Shown piece after piece: positions 37,790-47,823 of a stretch of DNA of 59,369 nucleotides (position 1 is its first letter; each line of letters starts with the position of its first letter). The translations under genes were made by a program, and so were the position numbers. Under the pieces are notes generated by a model. It had not been told where the DNA came from. It did no database searches and saw nothing but the letters and a program-made list of their open reading frames with translations. The DNA lies in NCBI GenBank assembly GCA_016712985.1, contig JADJQA010000054.1, positions 1-59,369 of the forward strand, written 5' to 3'. The DNA comes from Sulfuritalea sp. (GTDB taxonomy: Bacteria > Pseudomonadota > Gammaproteobacteria > Burkholderiales > Rhodocyclaceae).

Positions 37790-40348
37790 TTATAGCCAGA
37801 TCATCATGCCCATCTCGAAGGGATGGGTCAGCAACTCGTGGGTCGGAAACACCCTGACGCGGTATTCCAGCTTGCCGCATTGATCGGGTGTCAGTTCGCG
37901 CGAGAACAGGTGCTCGCCATTCTCCAGGGCGCGTTCATGCTGCAGTACATAGCGCGAGGCGCTTGCCGAGCCGGGCTCGCCCGGACGGGTGAATACCATC
38001 TCCACCGTCAGGTCCTTGGGTGTCAGACCGTCGAGCTGGACCGCGATCTCGAAGCGCAGCGTCTCGCCGTAGCGGATGCGTGCCGCCGCGTGATCAATGC
38101 GGCGCAGACCTATGCTCGGCCAGGCGGCGCGGATCCGCGCCTTCCAGTCGGCGACTCGGCCCGCGCCCGAGAAGCCGTTGGCGGAGTACTTGCGCCACTG
38201 CTCGGCGGCCGGCGAGTAAAACTTCCGCGCATAGTCGCTCAGCATGCGCTGCATGTTGAAGCGGGGCATGATCGAAGCGATCGACTGCTTGGCCATCTTC
38301 ACCCATTCGGGCGAATGTCCGAGCGAGGTGTTGTTGTAGTACATCGGTATGATGTTGTCTTGGAGCAGCTCGTACAGCGCGCGCGCCTCGTCGGCGTCGC
38401 GCTGGGAGTCGTTGAGGCCTTCGGCCGCCGGCTTGATGGCCCAGCCATTCTTGCCGTCGTAGCCCTCGCCCCACCAGCCGTCGAGCACCGACAGGTTGAG
38501 GGCGCCGTTGATCGCCGCCTTCATGCCCGAGGTGCCGGAGGCTTCCAGCGGATAGATCGGATTGTTGAGCCAGACATCGACACCGGCCACCATGCGCCGG
38601 GCAAGATGCAGGTCGTAGTCTTCGACCATCAGGATCTTGCCTTCGAACTCGCGCTGGCGCGACAGCTCGGTGATCTGGCGCACCAGATGCCGTCCCGGCT
38701 CGTCCGCCGGGTGGGCCTTGCCGGCAAAGATGAACAGCACCGGCCGTTCTGCATCCGAAAGAATCTCGCGCAGCCAGTCCAAGTTGTTGAACAGCAGCGT
38801 GGCGCGCTTGTAGGTGGCGAAGCGACGCGCGAAGCCTATCGTCAGCACGGTGGGGTTGCTTGGGTCGGCGCTGCGCAGTACGCGGTCCAGAGGCGCTTCC
38901 GAGCCTTGGTTGCGCAGGTACTGGTTGCGCACCCGGTTCTGCACCAGATGCAGCAGTTGCGCCTTGAGCGACTGGTGAATGCTCCAGAAAACCTGGTCCG
39001 GAATGCGATGCACGCCGTCGCAGCAGCTTTGGTCGGTGAGGCGGTGCTGCCAGCCGAGGCCGAGATAGCGGTCGAAGGTCTCGTACCAGTCGGTGGCGAG
39101 AAAGGTGGGTACATGCACCGAGTTGGTGACGTAATCCATCGGGTTCTCGTTGGCCGCGATCTGCGGCCACATGTCGCCGCAGATGCGCGAGGACACCTCG
39201 CCATGAATCCGCGAAACCGCATTGTGAAAGCGCGAGCCGCGCAGGGCCAGCGCGGTCATGTTGAATTCGCCGGCAGCGGTGGCGCCGACGCGGCCCATGG
39301 CGAGCAGGCTGTCGCGATCCAGGCCGGCGGCCTTGCAGAAGCCGGCGAAGTAGTGCATCACCATGTCATCGGCGAAGTGGTCGTGACCGGCCGGTACCGG
39401 CGTATGCGTGGTAAATACCGTGTTGGCGGCGGCGGCCTCAAGCGCGGCGGCGAAGGGCATGTTCTGCGCGACGAGGTTGCGAATGCGCTCCAGCACCAGG
39501 AACGCGGCATGGCCTTCGTTGATGTGCCAGACGGTCGGGCGCAGGCCGAGCGCGTTCAGCGCGCGCACGCCGCCGACTCCGAGCAGGATTTCCTGCTCGA
39601 TACGCGCGCGCCGGTCACCGCCGTAAAGTTGATGCACGATGCGCTGGTCGGCCTCGCTGTTTTCCTCCAGCTTGGTGTCAAGCAGATACAGGCTGTTGGA
39701 GCCGACTCGCGCCCGCCAGACTTTGACCCACACCGTGCGGCCGGGGAAATCCACGGCAACACGCACGTCGCGGCCGTCATCACCGCGCATCGCTTCGATC
39801 GGCATGTCATCGAAATCATTGTCGCCGTAGTGCGCCGTCTGGTTTCCTTCGCGGTCGATGGTCTGGCGGAAATAGCCTTGCTGGTAGAGCAGTCCGACGG
39901 CGATGAAGGGCAGGCGCAGGTCGGAGGCGCCCTTGCAATGGTCGCCGGCCAGAATGCCCAGGCCTCCCGAGTAGATCGGCAGGCTTTCGTGAAAACCGAA
40001 CTCGGCGCAGAAGTACGCGATCAGATCGGTGGCTTGCAGCGGGGGCTTGCCCGGCAGTTCCGGTTGTGGCTCCGCCTGATAGGAGTCGTAGGCCGAGAGC
40101 ACCCGGTTCATCGTGCCGAGGAATACCGGATCGGCGGCGGCCTCGTTGATCCGCTTCTGATCAACGCTCTTGAGGAAGGCCTTGGGGCTGTGGTGTACCC
40201 CGCTCCACAACGCCGAATTCAGGCGTGCGAACAGGGTGCGGGTCGGCCTGTCCCAGCTATACCAGAGGTTGTTGGCGAGTTCGTCGAGGCGTGCAAGGCG
40301 TGGTGGAATCTTGGGATTGACTTCGAGCTGGTAGCGTGTGCCGGGCAT
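37790..40348 (-). CDS. glgP: Alpha-glucan (glycogen) phosphorylase
   Basis: 852 residues of the shorter, DUF3417-containing phosphorylase type. The N-terminal DUF3417 module (LDELANNLWYSWDRPTRTLF) precedes a GT35 catalytic core: GGLGILAGDHCKGASDLRLP, HINEGHAAFLVLERIR, TTHTPVPAGHD, and the glucan-phosphorylase segment EASGTSGMKAAINGALNLS, followed by the DGWWGEGYDG loop. It releases glucose-1-phosphate from chain ends with PLP. pgi lies 10 bp downstream. Frame intact. Confidence 0.95.
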   Translation of the reverse strand: MPGTRYQLEVNPKIPPRLARLDELANNLWYSWDRPTRTLFARLNSALWSGVHHSPKAFLKSVDQKRINEAAADPVFLGTMNRVLSAYDSYQAEPQPELPGKPPLQATDLIAYFCAEFGFHESLPIYSGGLGILAGDHCKGASDLRLPFIAVGLLYQQGYFRQTIDREGNQTAHYGDNDFDDMPIEAMRGDDGRDVRVAVDFPGRTVWVKVWRARVGSNSLYLLDTKLEENSEADQRIVHQLYGGDRRARIEQEILLGVGGVRALNALGLRPTVWHINEGHAAFLVLERIRNLVAQNMPFAAALEAAAANTVFTTHTPVPAGHDHFADDMVMHYFAGFCKAAGLDRDSLLAMGRVGATAAGEFNMTALALRGSRFHNAVSRIHGEVSSRICGDMWPQIAANENPMDYVTNSVHVPTFLATDWYETFDRYLGLGWQHRLTDQSCCDGVHRIPDQVFWSIHQSLKAQLLHLVQNRVRNQYLRNQGSEAPLDRVLRSADPSNPTVLTIGFARRFATYKRATLLFNNLDWLREILSDAERPVLFIFAGKAHPADEPGRHLVRQITELSRQREFEGKILMVEDYDLHLARRMVAGVDVWLNNPIYPLEASGTSGMKAAINGALNLSVLDGWWGEGYDGKNGWAIKPAAEGLNDSQRDADEARALYELLQDNIIPMYYNNTSLGHSPEWVKMAKQSIASIMPRFNMQRMLSDYARKFYSPAAEQWRKYSANGFSGAGRVADWKARIRAAWPSIGLRRIDHAAARIRYGETLRFEIAVQLDGLTPKDLTVEMVFTRPGEPGSASASRYVLQHERALENGEHLFSRELTPDQCGKLEYRVRVFPTHELLTHPFEMGMMIWL

Positions 40349-40399
40349 GGATGGTTGCCAGTGAAAAAGTGGAAGAAGTGCCGTGGTGACCAGACTCTG

Positions 40400-42408
40400 C
40401 TAGGCAGGAATCACCGTCAGCGTGACGCGTTGCTCTTTGCCCGATGCAGGCGACCAGGCGAGCACGATGCAGATGCCTTGCATGATTTTCTCGAAGCCCG
40501 CCTCGGACTGGGAAACCGTTCGATGCGGTCTTGCCCTGAGGCGCAGCGGGGGATCTGCCTCGATCCGCAGTGCGCCGTGCAGTTCGCTGTCCTGCAGCAG
40601 GATGCGGTGCACCGAAGCGAATTCGAGTTCCTGGCCGAAACCGCCGGGAATGCTGCCGTCGGCAAGCACATAGCGTCCGCCGTAGCCATCGCAACTGGGC
40701 AGGGCGAGATTCAGTTCGGTCTCGATCAGGGCTGGAAGCCCGCTGCCGACAGCGCGAATTACGACGCTTAGGGCAGCGGCATCGAGGTGATAGCTCTTCT
40801 CCATGCGCCAGCCTGCGCCGCTCGCGGCCCAGGCACCCTGCTGGTCGCCGGTGCGGTAGCAGTCGAGTGCCCGCACTATGCCGTCCGGGCCGTGCAGATG
40901 TTCCACGAAGATTCCCCGCGGACGCCGGTCGGGCGCCGCATCCTCGGGCAGGATGGTGTGGCGGAATGCGACGCGCTCATGCGGCGAGGCGATTCCGCCG
41001 CCGGTTTCCAGGTTTGCCTGCGGCGCTTGCGACTGATCGATTCTGGCATGGTAGACCTCGCTATAGGCGCATAGCGTGTCGCCGAAGTTGTGCGCCAGGG
41101 TCAGGCTGGAAAGTTCCACCAGAGCGGCGTCGCCGTCGTCACGCACAAAGGCCTGCAACTCGTCGTTGCGCAAGATGGTCTCGAGATGGCCGTCGTGGTC
41201 GACATCGATCTGCTCGCAGGCGGGTGGCGGCGCCAGGGGCGCCAGGGCCGCCTCAAGCAACAGCAGGTTGTTCCAGACTGCGCGGCGCAAATGGGGCAAG
41301 TACAGGCCGCCGAACAACCCGTGCCAGTAGGCGTCGTTGGCCTGGGCCCGATGCAGGTGTTCCTGCATCGCCGGGCTGCGCAGTTTCCCCGGTAGCTCCG
41401 CCAGCCGTCGCGAGGCGCCCAGCATGCGTTTGTGCATCCAGTTGGCTTCGGTGTAGCGCGACATGAAGTTACGCCAGATGCCACCGCGCAGGAAAGCCTT
41501 GTTTCCCTGGAAGCGGCCGGCCGCCTTCTCTGCCTCGATTAGGGCGTGATAGGCCGCGGCGCGGGGAGCGGGCAGCGTCCATTCGTTCATCTCGATATAC
41601 GAGGTGGTCGGCAGGTAGACGATGCCACGTGTCTTTTCGCGCGCGTGAAAGTCGGCAAACGTCTCGGTGCGAATCAGCGGCGAGGCCAGCACGCCTTCCA
41701 CGAACTGCGTCAGCCAGCCTTTCTCGAAAACCCACTCATAGGTCTCGGGCCAGATACCGAACTTTTCGATGTCGTCGAAATAGATCGCGGCGCGATGGCC
41801 GGCCCGCGCCAGATCCTCCAGCCAGGCGACGGCCTCGGCCGCCGGCGAGAAAGGCAGGCGGTAACGCGCCTCCTCTGCAATCGGAAACAGGTCGAGGCAA
41901 CCGCCGTCCTCTTCGGTGGTGTAGAAGCTATCGAGCTTGGCGCCGTCCACCGCGGCACAAAGGAAGTGGTAGTCGTCGACCGCCACGTAGCGGATGCCGC
42001 TTTCCACGAGCGCCGGCACCACCGAGGCTTCCCAGACCCTTTCAGTCAGCCACGCTCCAGTCGGCCGTGTGCCAAAATGCCGCTCGATCTTGTCCGACAG
42101 CGTGGCGATCTGCGTTACTCGATCGCGGTGCGGAATGGCCGCCAGCACCGGCTCGCAGTCGCCCGAGCCGAACCATTCCACTTGGCCGCGCCGGGTCATG
42201 GCGGCGAGGCGCGCCATGTCGGCGGGGAAACGCTCGAGCAGCACGTCCAGCAGCCAGCCGGAAAGTGCACGCTGAAACGGAACTTCGGATAGCCCTCCAT
42301 GACGCGCAGGAACATGCCATAGCAACGGATGTGAGCGTCATCGATGACCGCCGGGAAATTGCCGACGGGTTGGTGGGCGTGAACCCCGAACAGGAGGGTA
42401 ATCGACAT
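40400..42408 (-). CDS. GH57 alpha-amylase/4-alpha-glucanotransferase-like enzyme, one frameshift
   Basis: About 669 residues after correction. Start ITLLFGVHAHQPVGNF is the first GH57 conserved region (HAHQP). GQVEWFGSGDCEPVLA, GAWLTERVWEASVVPAL with the likely nucleophile region, and AAIYFDDIEKFGIWPETYEW with the likely acid are also present, followed by DUF1925/DUF1926-like C-terminal domains. One T is missing in the A/T-run at 42262-42264: SVHF should continue SGWLLDVLLERF. This architecture matches GH57 glucanotransferases that rearrange alpha-1,4 glucans. It follows the upstream GH57 gene by 7 bp. Confidence 0.87.
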
Positions 42409-42415
42409 TGGCGGG

Positions 42416-44229
42416 TCAGTTGGGTGCCGCGGTGACGCGAACCATGGAGCCGCCTTCTGCAGTGGCCGATCCGGCGCAGATCGGTATTTCGAGCTGCGAC
42501 GGCGGTTCCAGTTGCAGCAGGCGGTAGAGCCGTGCCAGGTTGCGCCGGAACAGGCTGTCGAAGCTGGAAACCGCGCCGGACGGGTTGTAGTCACCGAACC
42601 ACCAGAACCAGTCGGAGCTTTCGCAGATGGCAAGCTGCGCCTCGACGGCGGCGACCTGGTCGGCATCGAGCCGGCCGTTGGCGAGGACCCTGTCGCAGTG
42701 CTGCTTGGCCTCGCACAACAAGTCCCAGCCGCGGTTCTTCGCCACGTCGCCGATCCAGGTGGACATCGTGCCATAGACCCAGCTTCCCGCCTGCAGGCGC
42801 GGCAGGACGGACGGGGTCGGCGGCGTTGCCTGTGCCAGCAGTCTGGCATAGGTGGTGGTGCGGATGCGCGGATGCGTCGCCAGCAACTCGTAAAGCGCCG
42901 CGAAGAAGTAGTAGCCGTTGTAGGGATAGTGATCCCAGGCATTTTCACCATCGAGGATGATGCTGACCACCGGAACCTCATCCTCGGCCGCGCCATCGAG
43001 GATGGCCTCGAGATGACGCACGAGATCGTGCGCGGCAGCGCCGCCGTCCCACTTCGAGTAATCGAAGCCGATCAGGTCCGAGAGCCGTTCATCGCGGAAA
43101 AACATTGTCAATCCCGGTGCCTTCTCCAACCGCCATGGGTGATAGGCGGCACGCGGGTCGGAGATGCCGCTGGCAGCGAGGCTGCCCTGCAGCACCCCTT
43201 CGCCACTGGCAATCCAGTGGCAACCGGCGCTCGCCAGAAGCTCGACAAATTCCTCGGACACCGCCCCTCGGCGGGCCACATGCCGACTGGCGGCGCGCCG
43301 AAACGTTTGGCATGACTGGTTCGCGCTGAATCAATGTGCGAGATGACACGGCTACGTCCGCCGGGGTAGGCCGCGTGCGCGGGCAGCGGCGCGTCAGGCA
43401 GGCTTTCACGTGCGGCGTGGAAGTCGAGCATCAGCGGAGACAGCGGATGCGTCTGCGGCGTCGATGAGAGCTCAACCTGCCCGCGGGCGGCGAGCACCCG
43501 CCAGCGCGGAATCAGCCCGGTGATCGCCTCGCCGATACTAGCCAGCAGTTGTCGCCGGTCCCTCGCCGTAAAGCCCTGGCCCTGGCTCATCAGCTTCGCC
43601 AGCAAGGGATCACGGCGGCGCTCGGTCTCGCCGGTCCAGGCCAGGTGGTACCAGGTCACGAGGTCGGAAAAGGAGGAACTTGAGAGATACTGGTGAGCCG
43701 CTTCGCCGTTCTGGCCGACCAGCAGGTAGACGTCGTGCAGGCGCTTGTAATGCGGGAAGCACGCCAGCATGGTGGTGAAGTTGCAACTGAAACAGGATCC
43801 CAGCAGCAGGCGCCGATCCTCTTCGCCGATGTTCTCCAGGTCGGGTGTGGCAAGTATGCGCAGCAGCGGATCGCGAAACTGCCCGCTCGCGAACTGCCGC
43901 GCATAGTCCTCGATCTGATCCAGCAGCACCGGCACAAAGTTCACCACGCAGCGTACCTGCGGATGGCGTTCGAGATGCGCCGCCATGTCCACGTAATCCT
44001 TTATGGCATGCAGGTATACCCAGGGCAGAACGAACTTCCCGGCGGTCTCTTGCACGGTGCCGCCAGAGCCTCGCAGGAAGCCAGCCGACCAAAAGGAGGG
44101 CCTCCGCCCGGAAAACAAACCTCCTGAATGAGTGGCCTGGGAGGCGCCGATTCCTGCCGCACCGTGGTCGCGGTAGTCGGGCTGATGCATGTGCCAGAGA
44201 AACACGAGGTCGAGGGTTTTCGTGGCCAT
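42416..44229 (-). CDS. GH57 glycoside hydrolase (COG1449-type), one frameshift and one element insertion
   Basis: About 604 residues after correction. LVFLWHMHQPDYRD is the GH57 first motif; FVLPWVYLHAIKDY, GMWPAEGAVSEEF (across the break), and SIILDGENAWDHYPYNGYYF follow. One G is missing in the run at 43264-43267, between MWPAEG and AVSEEF. About 38 extra residues after DYRD come from an in-frame 114-bp element (44053-44166); without it DYRD would join QETAGKFVLPWVY, as in homologues. It is probably an alpha-amylase or debranching-like glucan hydrolase. It lies 14 bp after glgC. Confidence 0.86.
44053..44166. mobile_element. 114-bp MITE-like element with inverted ends, inserted in frame in a GH57 gene
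   Basis: The ends are CACGGTGC (44053-44060) and GCACCGTG (44159-44166), perfect 8-bp inverted repeats that extend imperfectly inward. The inside has an AGGAGGGCCTCC palindrome and a polypurine stretch. The length is 38 codons, and removing it restores the spacing seen in the GH57 family. No transposase is encoded. The internal frame reads SGGLFSGRRPSFWSAG on the minus strand, a phrase I associate with translated bacterial intergenic repeats. Confidence 0.55.
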
Positions 44230-44243
44230 GATATGCTGCTTGA

Positions 44244-45575
44244 CTACCGGATGAAATGAACCCGCTGGCCGAGCATCTCCGGGGTCACCAGGACTATGCC
44301 GTTTTCACTGACATGAAAGCGCTGCCGGTCGGCTTCGAGGTCGTAGCCGATGGCCATGTCTTCGGGAATCCGGCAGTGCTTGTCCACCACAACCCGGCGC
44401 AGCTTTGCCCGGCGGCCGACATCGACCTGGGGCAGGATCACCGAGTCCTCGATCTGCGCGTAGCTATGCACCATCACGCGCGAATACAGCAGGGACTTGC
44501 GCACCAGGGCGCCGCTGATGATGTCGCCGCCCGAAACCATCGAATCGACGGCCATGCCGCGCCTGCCATCATCATCGAAGACGAACTTGGCCGGCGGCAA
44601 TTGTTCCTGATGCGTCCAGATCGGCCAATCATCGTCGTAAAGATTCAGTTCGGGAGTGACCTTGGTCAATTCCATGTTGGCCTCCCAATACGCGTCGATG
44701 GTGCCGGCATCGCGCCAGTAGGGAATCCCCGAATCGTCCATGCCGACGCAGGAATCGACGAAGTTGTGGGCAAACAGGCGATAGCGGTCGACGCAATGCG
44801 GAATGATGTTCTTGCCGAAGTCGTGCGAGGAATTGGGGTCGTCCTGATCGCGGATCAACTGCTCATAGAGAAACTCGGCGCTGAACACATAGATCCCCAT
44901 GCTGGCCAACGCACGGTCGGGACGGCCCGGCATCGGCGGCGGATTTGCCGGCTTTTCGACGAAGGCAGCAATGCGCTGGTCAGCGTTGACGTGAATCACG
45001 CCAAACTCGCTGGCCTCGGCCAGGGGCACATCGATGCAGGCCACGCTGAGATCTGCCCCTCGCGCCACATGCTCCGACACCATGATGTTGTAGTCCATTT
45101 TATACACGTGATCGCCGGACAGTACTACCACATACTCTGGTCGGTTGCGGCGAATCAGGTCAAGGTTCTGGAATACCGCATCGGCCGTACCCTGATACCA
45201 GTCCTCGCTGACCCGCTGCTGCGCCGGCAGGATGTCGACAAACTCATGGAAGCGGCCGTCAAGGAAGCTCCAGCCGCGTTGCAGGTGCTGGATCAGGCTC
45301 TGCGCCTTGTACTGCGTGGCGACGCCGATGCGGCGGATGCCGGAATTCACGCAATTCGACAGGGTGAAGTCGATGATGCGGAACTTGCCGCCGAACGGAA
45401 CCGCCGGCTTCGCCCGCCAGTCGGTGAGCTGCATCAGACGGCTGCCGCGACCGCCGGCCAGCACGATGGCGAAGGCGCTGTCGGTGAGTTTGCAAACATC
45501 CGTGCGCTGGAGCGCTGCCTTGGGCGGCTGCTTGCCGGAAGGGGGAGCGTCATCTATTTCTGGGATTGACGGCAT
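44244..45575 (-). CDS. glgC: Glucose-1-phosphate adenylyltransferase
   Basis: 443 residues. It makes ADP-glucose from ATP and glucose-1-P, the committed step of glycogen synthesis. Seen: the nucleotidyl motif VLAGGRGSRLMQLTDWRAKPAVPFGG (in two parts), VVLSGDHVYKMDY, ASMGIYVFSAEFL, YWRDAGTIDAYWEAN and a left-handed beta-helix C-terminus (SVILPQVDVGRRAKLRRVV). ATG 45575 has CGGAGA upstream; an in-frame ATG 13 codons earlier is not typical. Usually activated by glycolytic metabolites. First gene of the minus-strand glycogen series, divergent from glgB. Confidence 0.96.
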   Translation of the reverse strand: MPSIPEIDDAPPSGKQPPKAALQRTDVCKLTDSAFAIVLAGGRGSRLMQLTDWRAKPAVPFGGKFRIIDFTLSNCVNSGIRRIGVATQYKAQSLIQHLQRGWSFLDGRFHEFVDILPAQQRVSEDWYQGTADAVFQNLDLIRRNRPEYVVVLSGDHVYKMDYNIMVSEHVARGADLSVACIDVPLAEASEFGVIHVNADQRIAAFVEKPANPPPMPGRPDRALASMGIYVFSAEFLYEQLIRDQDDPNSSHDFGKNIIPHCVDRYRLFAHNFVDSCVGMDDSGIPYWRDAGTIDAYWEANMELTKVTPELNLYDDDWPIWTHQEQLPPAKFVFDDDGRRGMAVDSMVSGGDIISGALVRKSLLYSRVMVHSYAQIEDSVILPQVDVGRRAKLRRVVVDKHCRIPEDMAIGYDLEADRQRFHVSENGIVLVTPEMLGQRVHFIR

Positions 45576-45647
45576 GGCAGTTTCTCCGTTACAGGTACAA
45601 TGTGAACGATACAAAAAGAATTTCTTTCAACTCGTCGAATTATACCT

Positions 45648-47801
45648 ATGCCGAACATTTCTTGCGCCGCGTTGCTTGAAGCGCGCGAACACGATCCTTT
45701 CTCCGTACTCGGGCTTCACGCCAAAGGTGCGGGCTGGCTCTTGCGGGTATACCGACCGCATGTGGCGGCGATTTCAGTCGAGATGGCCGATGGCTCTTGG
45801 GCGCCGCTGAAGCGCACCACCGGTACCGACCTCTTCGAATGGAAGGGCTCGGTGCCGCCGTCGCGGCCTTGGCGCCTGAACGTCGATGGCGTGACGCTGT
45901 ACGATCCCTATGCGTTTGTGCCGCAGCCACCGCACGATGATTTGTACCTGTTCAACTCGGGACGCTTGCGCCAGGCGTGGCGCACCCTTGGCGCGGCGCT
46001 TGAAAATCGGGATGGCATCGCCGGGGTCTGCTTTCGCGTCTGGGCGCCCAATGCCGAACGGGTATCGGTGGTGGGCGAATTCAATGGCTGGGATGGTCGC
46101 GTGCATCCGATGACGACCCTTGGCGGTTCCGGTGTCTGGGAACTGTTCATCCCCGAACTCCCGGCCGGCGCCATGTATCGCTTCGAGATAAGGGTACGCG
46201 ACAGCGGCGCGCTGCTGCTAAAGACCGACCCCTTTGCGCGCAGCTTCGAGCGGCGCCCCGCCACCGCCTGCTGCGTGACCTCTCCCCCGGCGCATGTCTG
46301 GAATGACGCTGGCTGGATGGAGGCGCGCGCGGCGCGTGACTGGCTGTCGGCGCCGATGAGCATTTACGAGATGCATCTTGGCAGTTGGATGCGCCACCCC
46401 GACAGCAGTTTTTACAGCTATCGCGATCTTGCGGAGCGGCTGGTTCCCTATCTTCTTCAGCAGGGTTACACCCACGTCGAGTTCATGCCGATCATGGAGC
46501 ATCCGCTCGACGAGTCCTGGGGCTATCAATGCACCGGTTTCTTCGCGCCGAGTGCGCGTTTCGGCAGCGCCGATGACCTGCGTTTTTTGGTCGACAGCCT
46601 GCATCAGGCCGGCATCGGCGTGCTCCTCGACTGGGTGCCCGGGCACTTTCCGTCCGACGACTGGGCGCTCGCCCACTTCGATGGCACGGCGCTTTTCGAA
46701 CACCACGATCCGAAGCAGAAGGTGCATCCCGACTGGGGCACCCATGTTTTCAACTTCGGCCGCAACGAGGTCAAGAGCTTCCTGCTGTCTTCGGCCTACT
46801 ACTGGTTGTCCGAGTTCCACATTGACGGCTTGCGGGTCGATGCCGTGGCCTCGATGATCTATCTCGACTACTCGCGCAAGGAAGGTGAGTGGACGCCGAA
46901 CATGTACGGCGGGCGGGAGAATCTCGAAGCCTTGGCCTTCATGCGCGAAATGAACGAAATGGTGCATGCCGATTTCCCTGGTGCTTTGACCATCGCGGAG
47001 GAGTCAACAGCGTGGCCGATGGTGTCGCGACCCACTTGGCTTGGCGGTCTGGGGTTCTCGATGAAGTGGAACATGGGCTGGATGAACGACACGCTGGACT
47101 ACATGCAGCATGATCCGGTGTATCGACGCTACATGCACGAGCGGCTGACTTTCGGCCAAATCTATGCATACACCGAGAACTTCGTGATGCCCCTGTCCCA
47201 CGACGAAGTGGTGCACGGCAAGGGTTCCCTGCTGGCAAAGATGCCAGGCGACGAGTGGCAGCGCTTTGCCAACCTGCGCCTGCTGCTGGCTTACCAGATG
47301 ATGTCGCCGGGCAAGAAGCTGCAGTTCATGGGCGCCGAACTCGGGCAAGGGTCGGAATGGCGGCCAGGCGAAGAGTTGCCCTGGAATTTGCTGCAATTCC
47401 CGCTGCACGCCGGTTTGCAGCGGCTTGCGGGCCAGCTTAATCATCTCTATGTGCACGAACCGGCATTGCACGAGCTGGACTTTTCGTCCGCCGGTTTTCA
47501 GTGGATCGACTGCCACGACGCGGATCAGTCCGTGGTGAGTTGGATACGCCGCTCGCGGGACGGACGCCATGCGGTCATCGTGCTCAACTTCACGCCGGTG
47601 CCGCGCCATGGCTATCGTCTGGGCGTGCCGCTGGCGCAGGACTACCTGGAGCGGATGAACACCGATTCGGCGTTCTATGGCGGCAGCGACATGGGCAACG
47701 GCGGCCGCGTCAACGCCGAAGCCATGCCCTGGATGGGCTTCCCGGCCTCGCTTACGCTGACATTGCCGCCTTTGGCGGCCCTGGTGTTCCTGCCGGCCTG
47801 A
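45648..47801 (+). CDS. glgB: 1,4-alpha-glucan branching enzyme
   Basis: 717 residues of GH13 with two N-terminal CBM48 domains (EAREHDPFSVLGLHA; CFRVWAPNAERVSVVGEFN). The (beta/alpha)8 barrel has the four GH13 regions: LLDWVPGHF, DGLRVDAVASM (nucleophile Asp), IAEEST (acid Glu) and PLSHDEVVHGK. C-terminal all-beta domain. It introduces alpha-1,6 branches. It is transcribed away from glgC across 72 bp that must contain both promoters; no strong Shine-Dalgarno is seen before ATG 45648. Frame intact. Confidence 0.96.
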   Translation: MPNISCAALLEAREHDPFSVLGLHAKGAGWLLRVYRPHVAAISVEMADGSWAPLKRTTGTDLFEWKGSVPPSRPWRLNVDGVTLYDPYAFVPQPPHDDLYLFNSGRLRQAWRTLGAALENRDGIAGVCFRVWAPNAERVSVVGEFNGWDGRVHPMTTLGGSGVWELFIPELPAGAMYRFEIRVRDSGALLLKTDPFARSFERRPATACCVTSPPAHVWNDAGWMEARAARDWLSAPMSIYEMHLGSWMRHPDSSFYSYRDLAERLVPYLLQQGYTHVEFMPIMEHPLDESWGYQCTGFFAPSARFGSADDLRFLVDSLHQAGIGVLLDWVPGHFPSDDWALAHFDGTALFEHHDPKQKVHPDWGTHVFNFGRNEVKSFLLSSAYYWLSEFHIDGLRVDAVASMIYLDYSRKEGEWTPNMYGGRENLEALAFMREMNEMVHADFPGALTIAEESTAWPMVSRPTWLGGLGFSMKWNMGWMNDTLDYMQHDPVYRRYMHERLTFGQIYAYTENFVMPLSHDEVVHGKGSLLAKMPGDEWQRFANLRLLLAYQMMSPGKKLQFMGAELGQGSEWRPGEELPWNLLQFPLHAGLQRLAGQLNHLYVHEPALHELDFSSAGFQWIDCHDADQSVVSWIRRSRDGRHAVIVLNFTPVPRHGYRLGVPLAQDYLERMNTDSAFYGGSDMGNGGRVNAEAMPWMGFPASLTLTLPPLAALVFLPA

Positions 47802-47823
47802 TCCAGGACCGGCAGCGAACCGC

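Noticed and set aside
37823..40771. A 982-codon open frame on the plus strand opposite glgP
   Set aside because: It is the GC-bias shadow of glgP and the GH57 gene, which have full family motifs on the minus strand.
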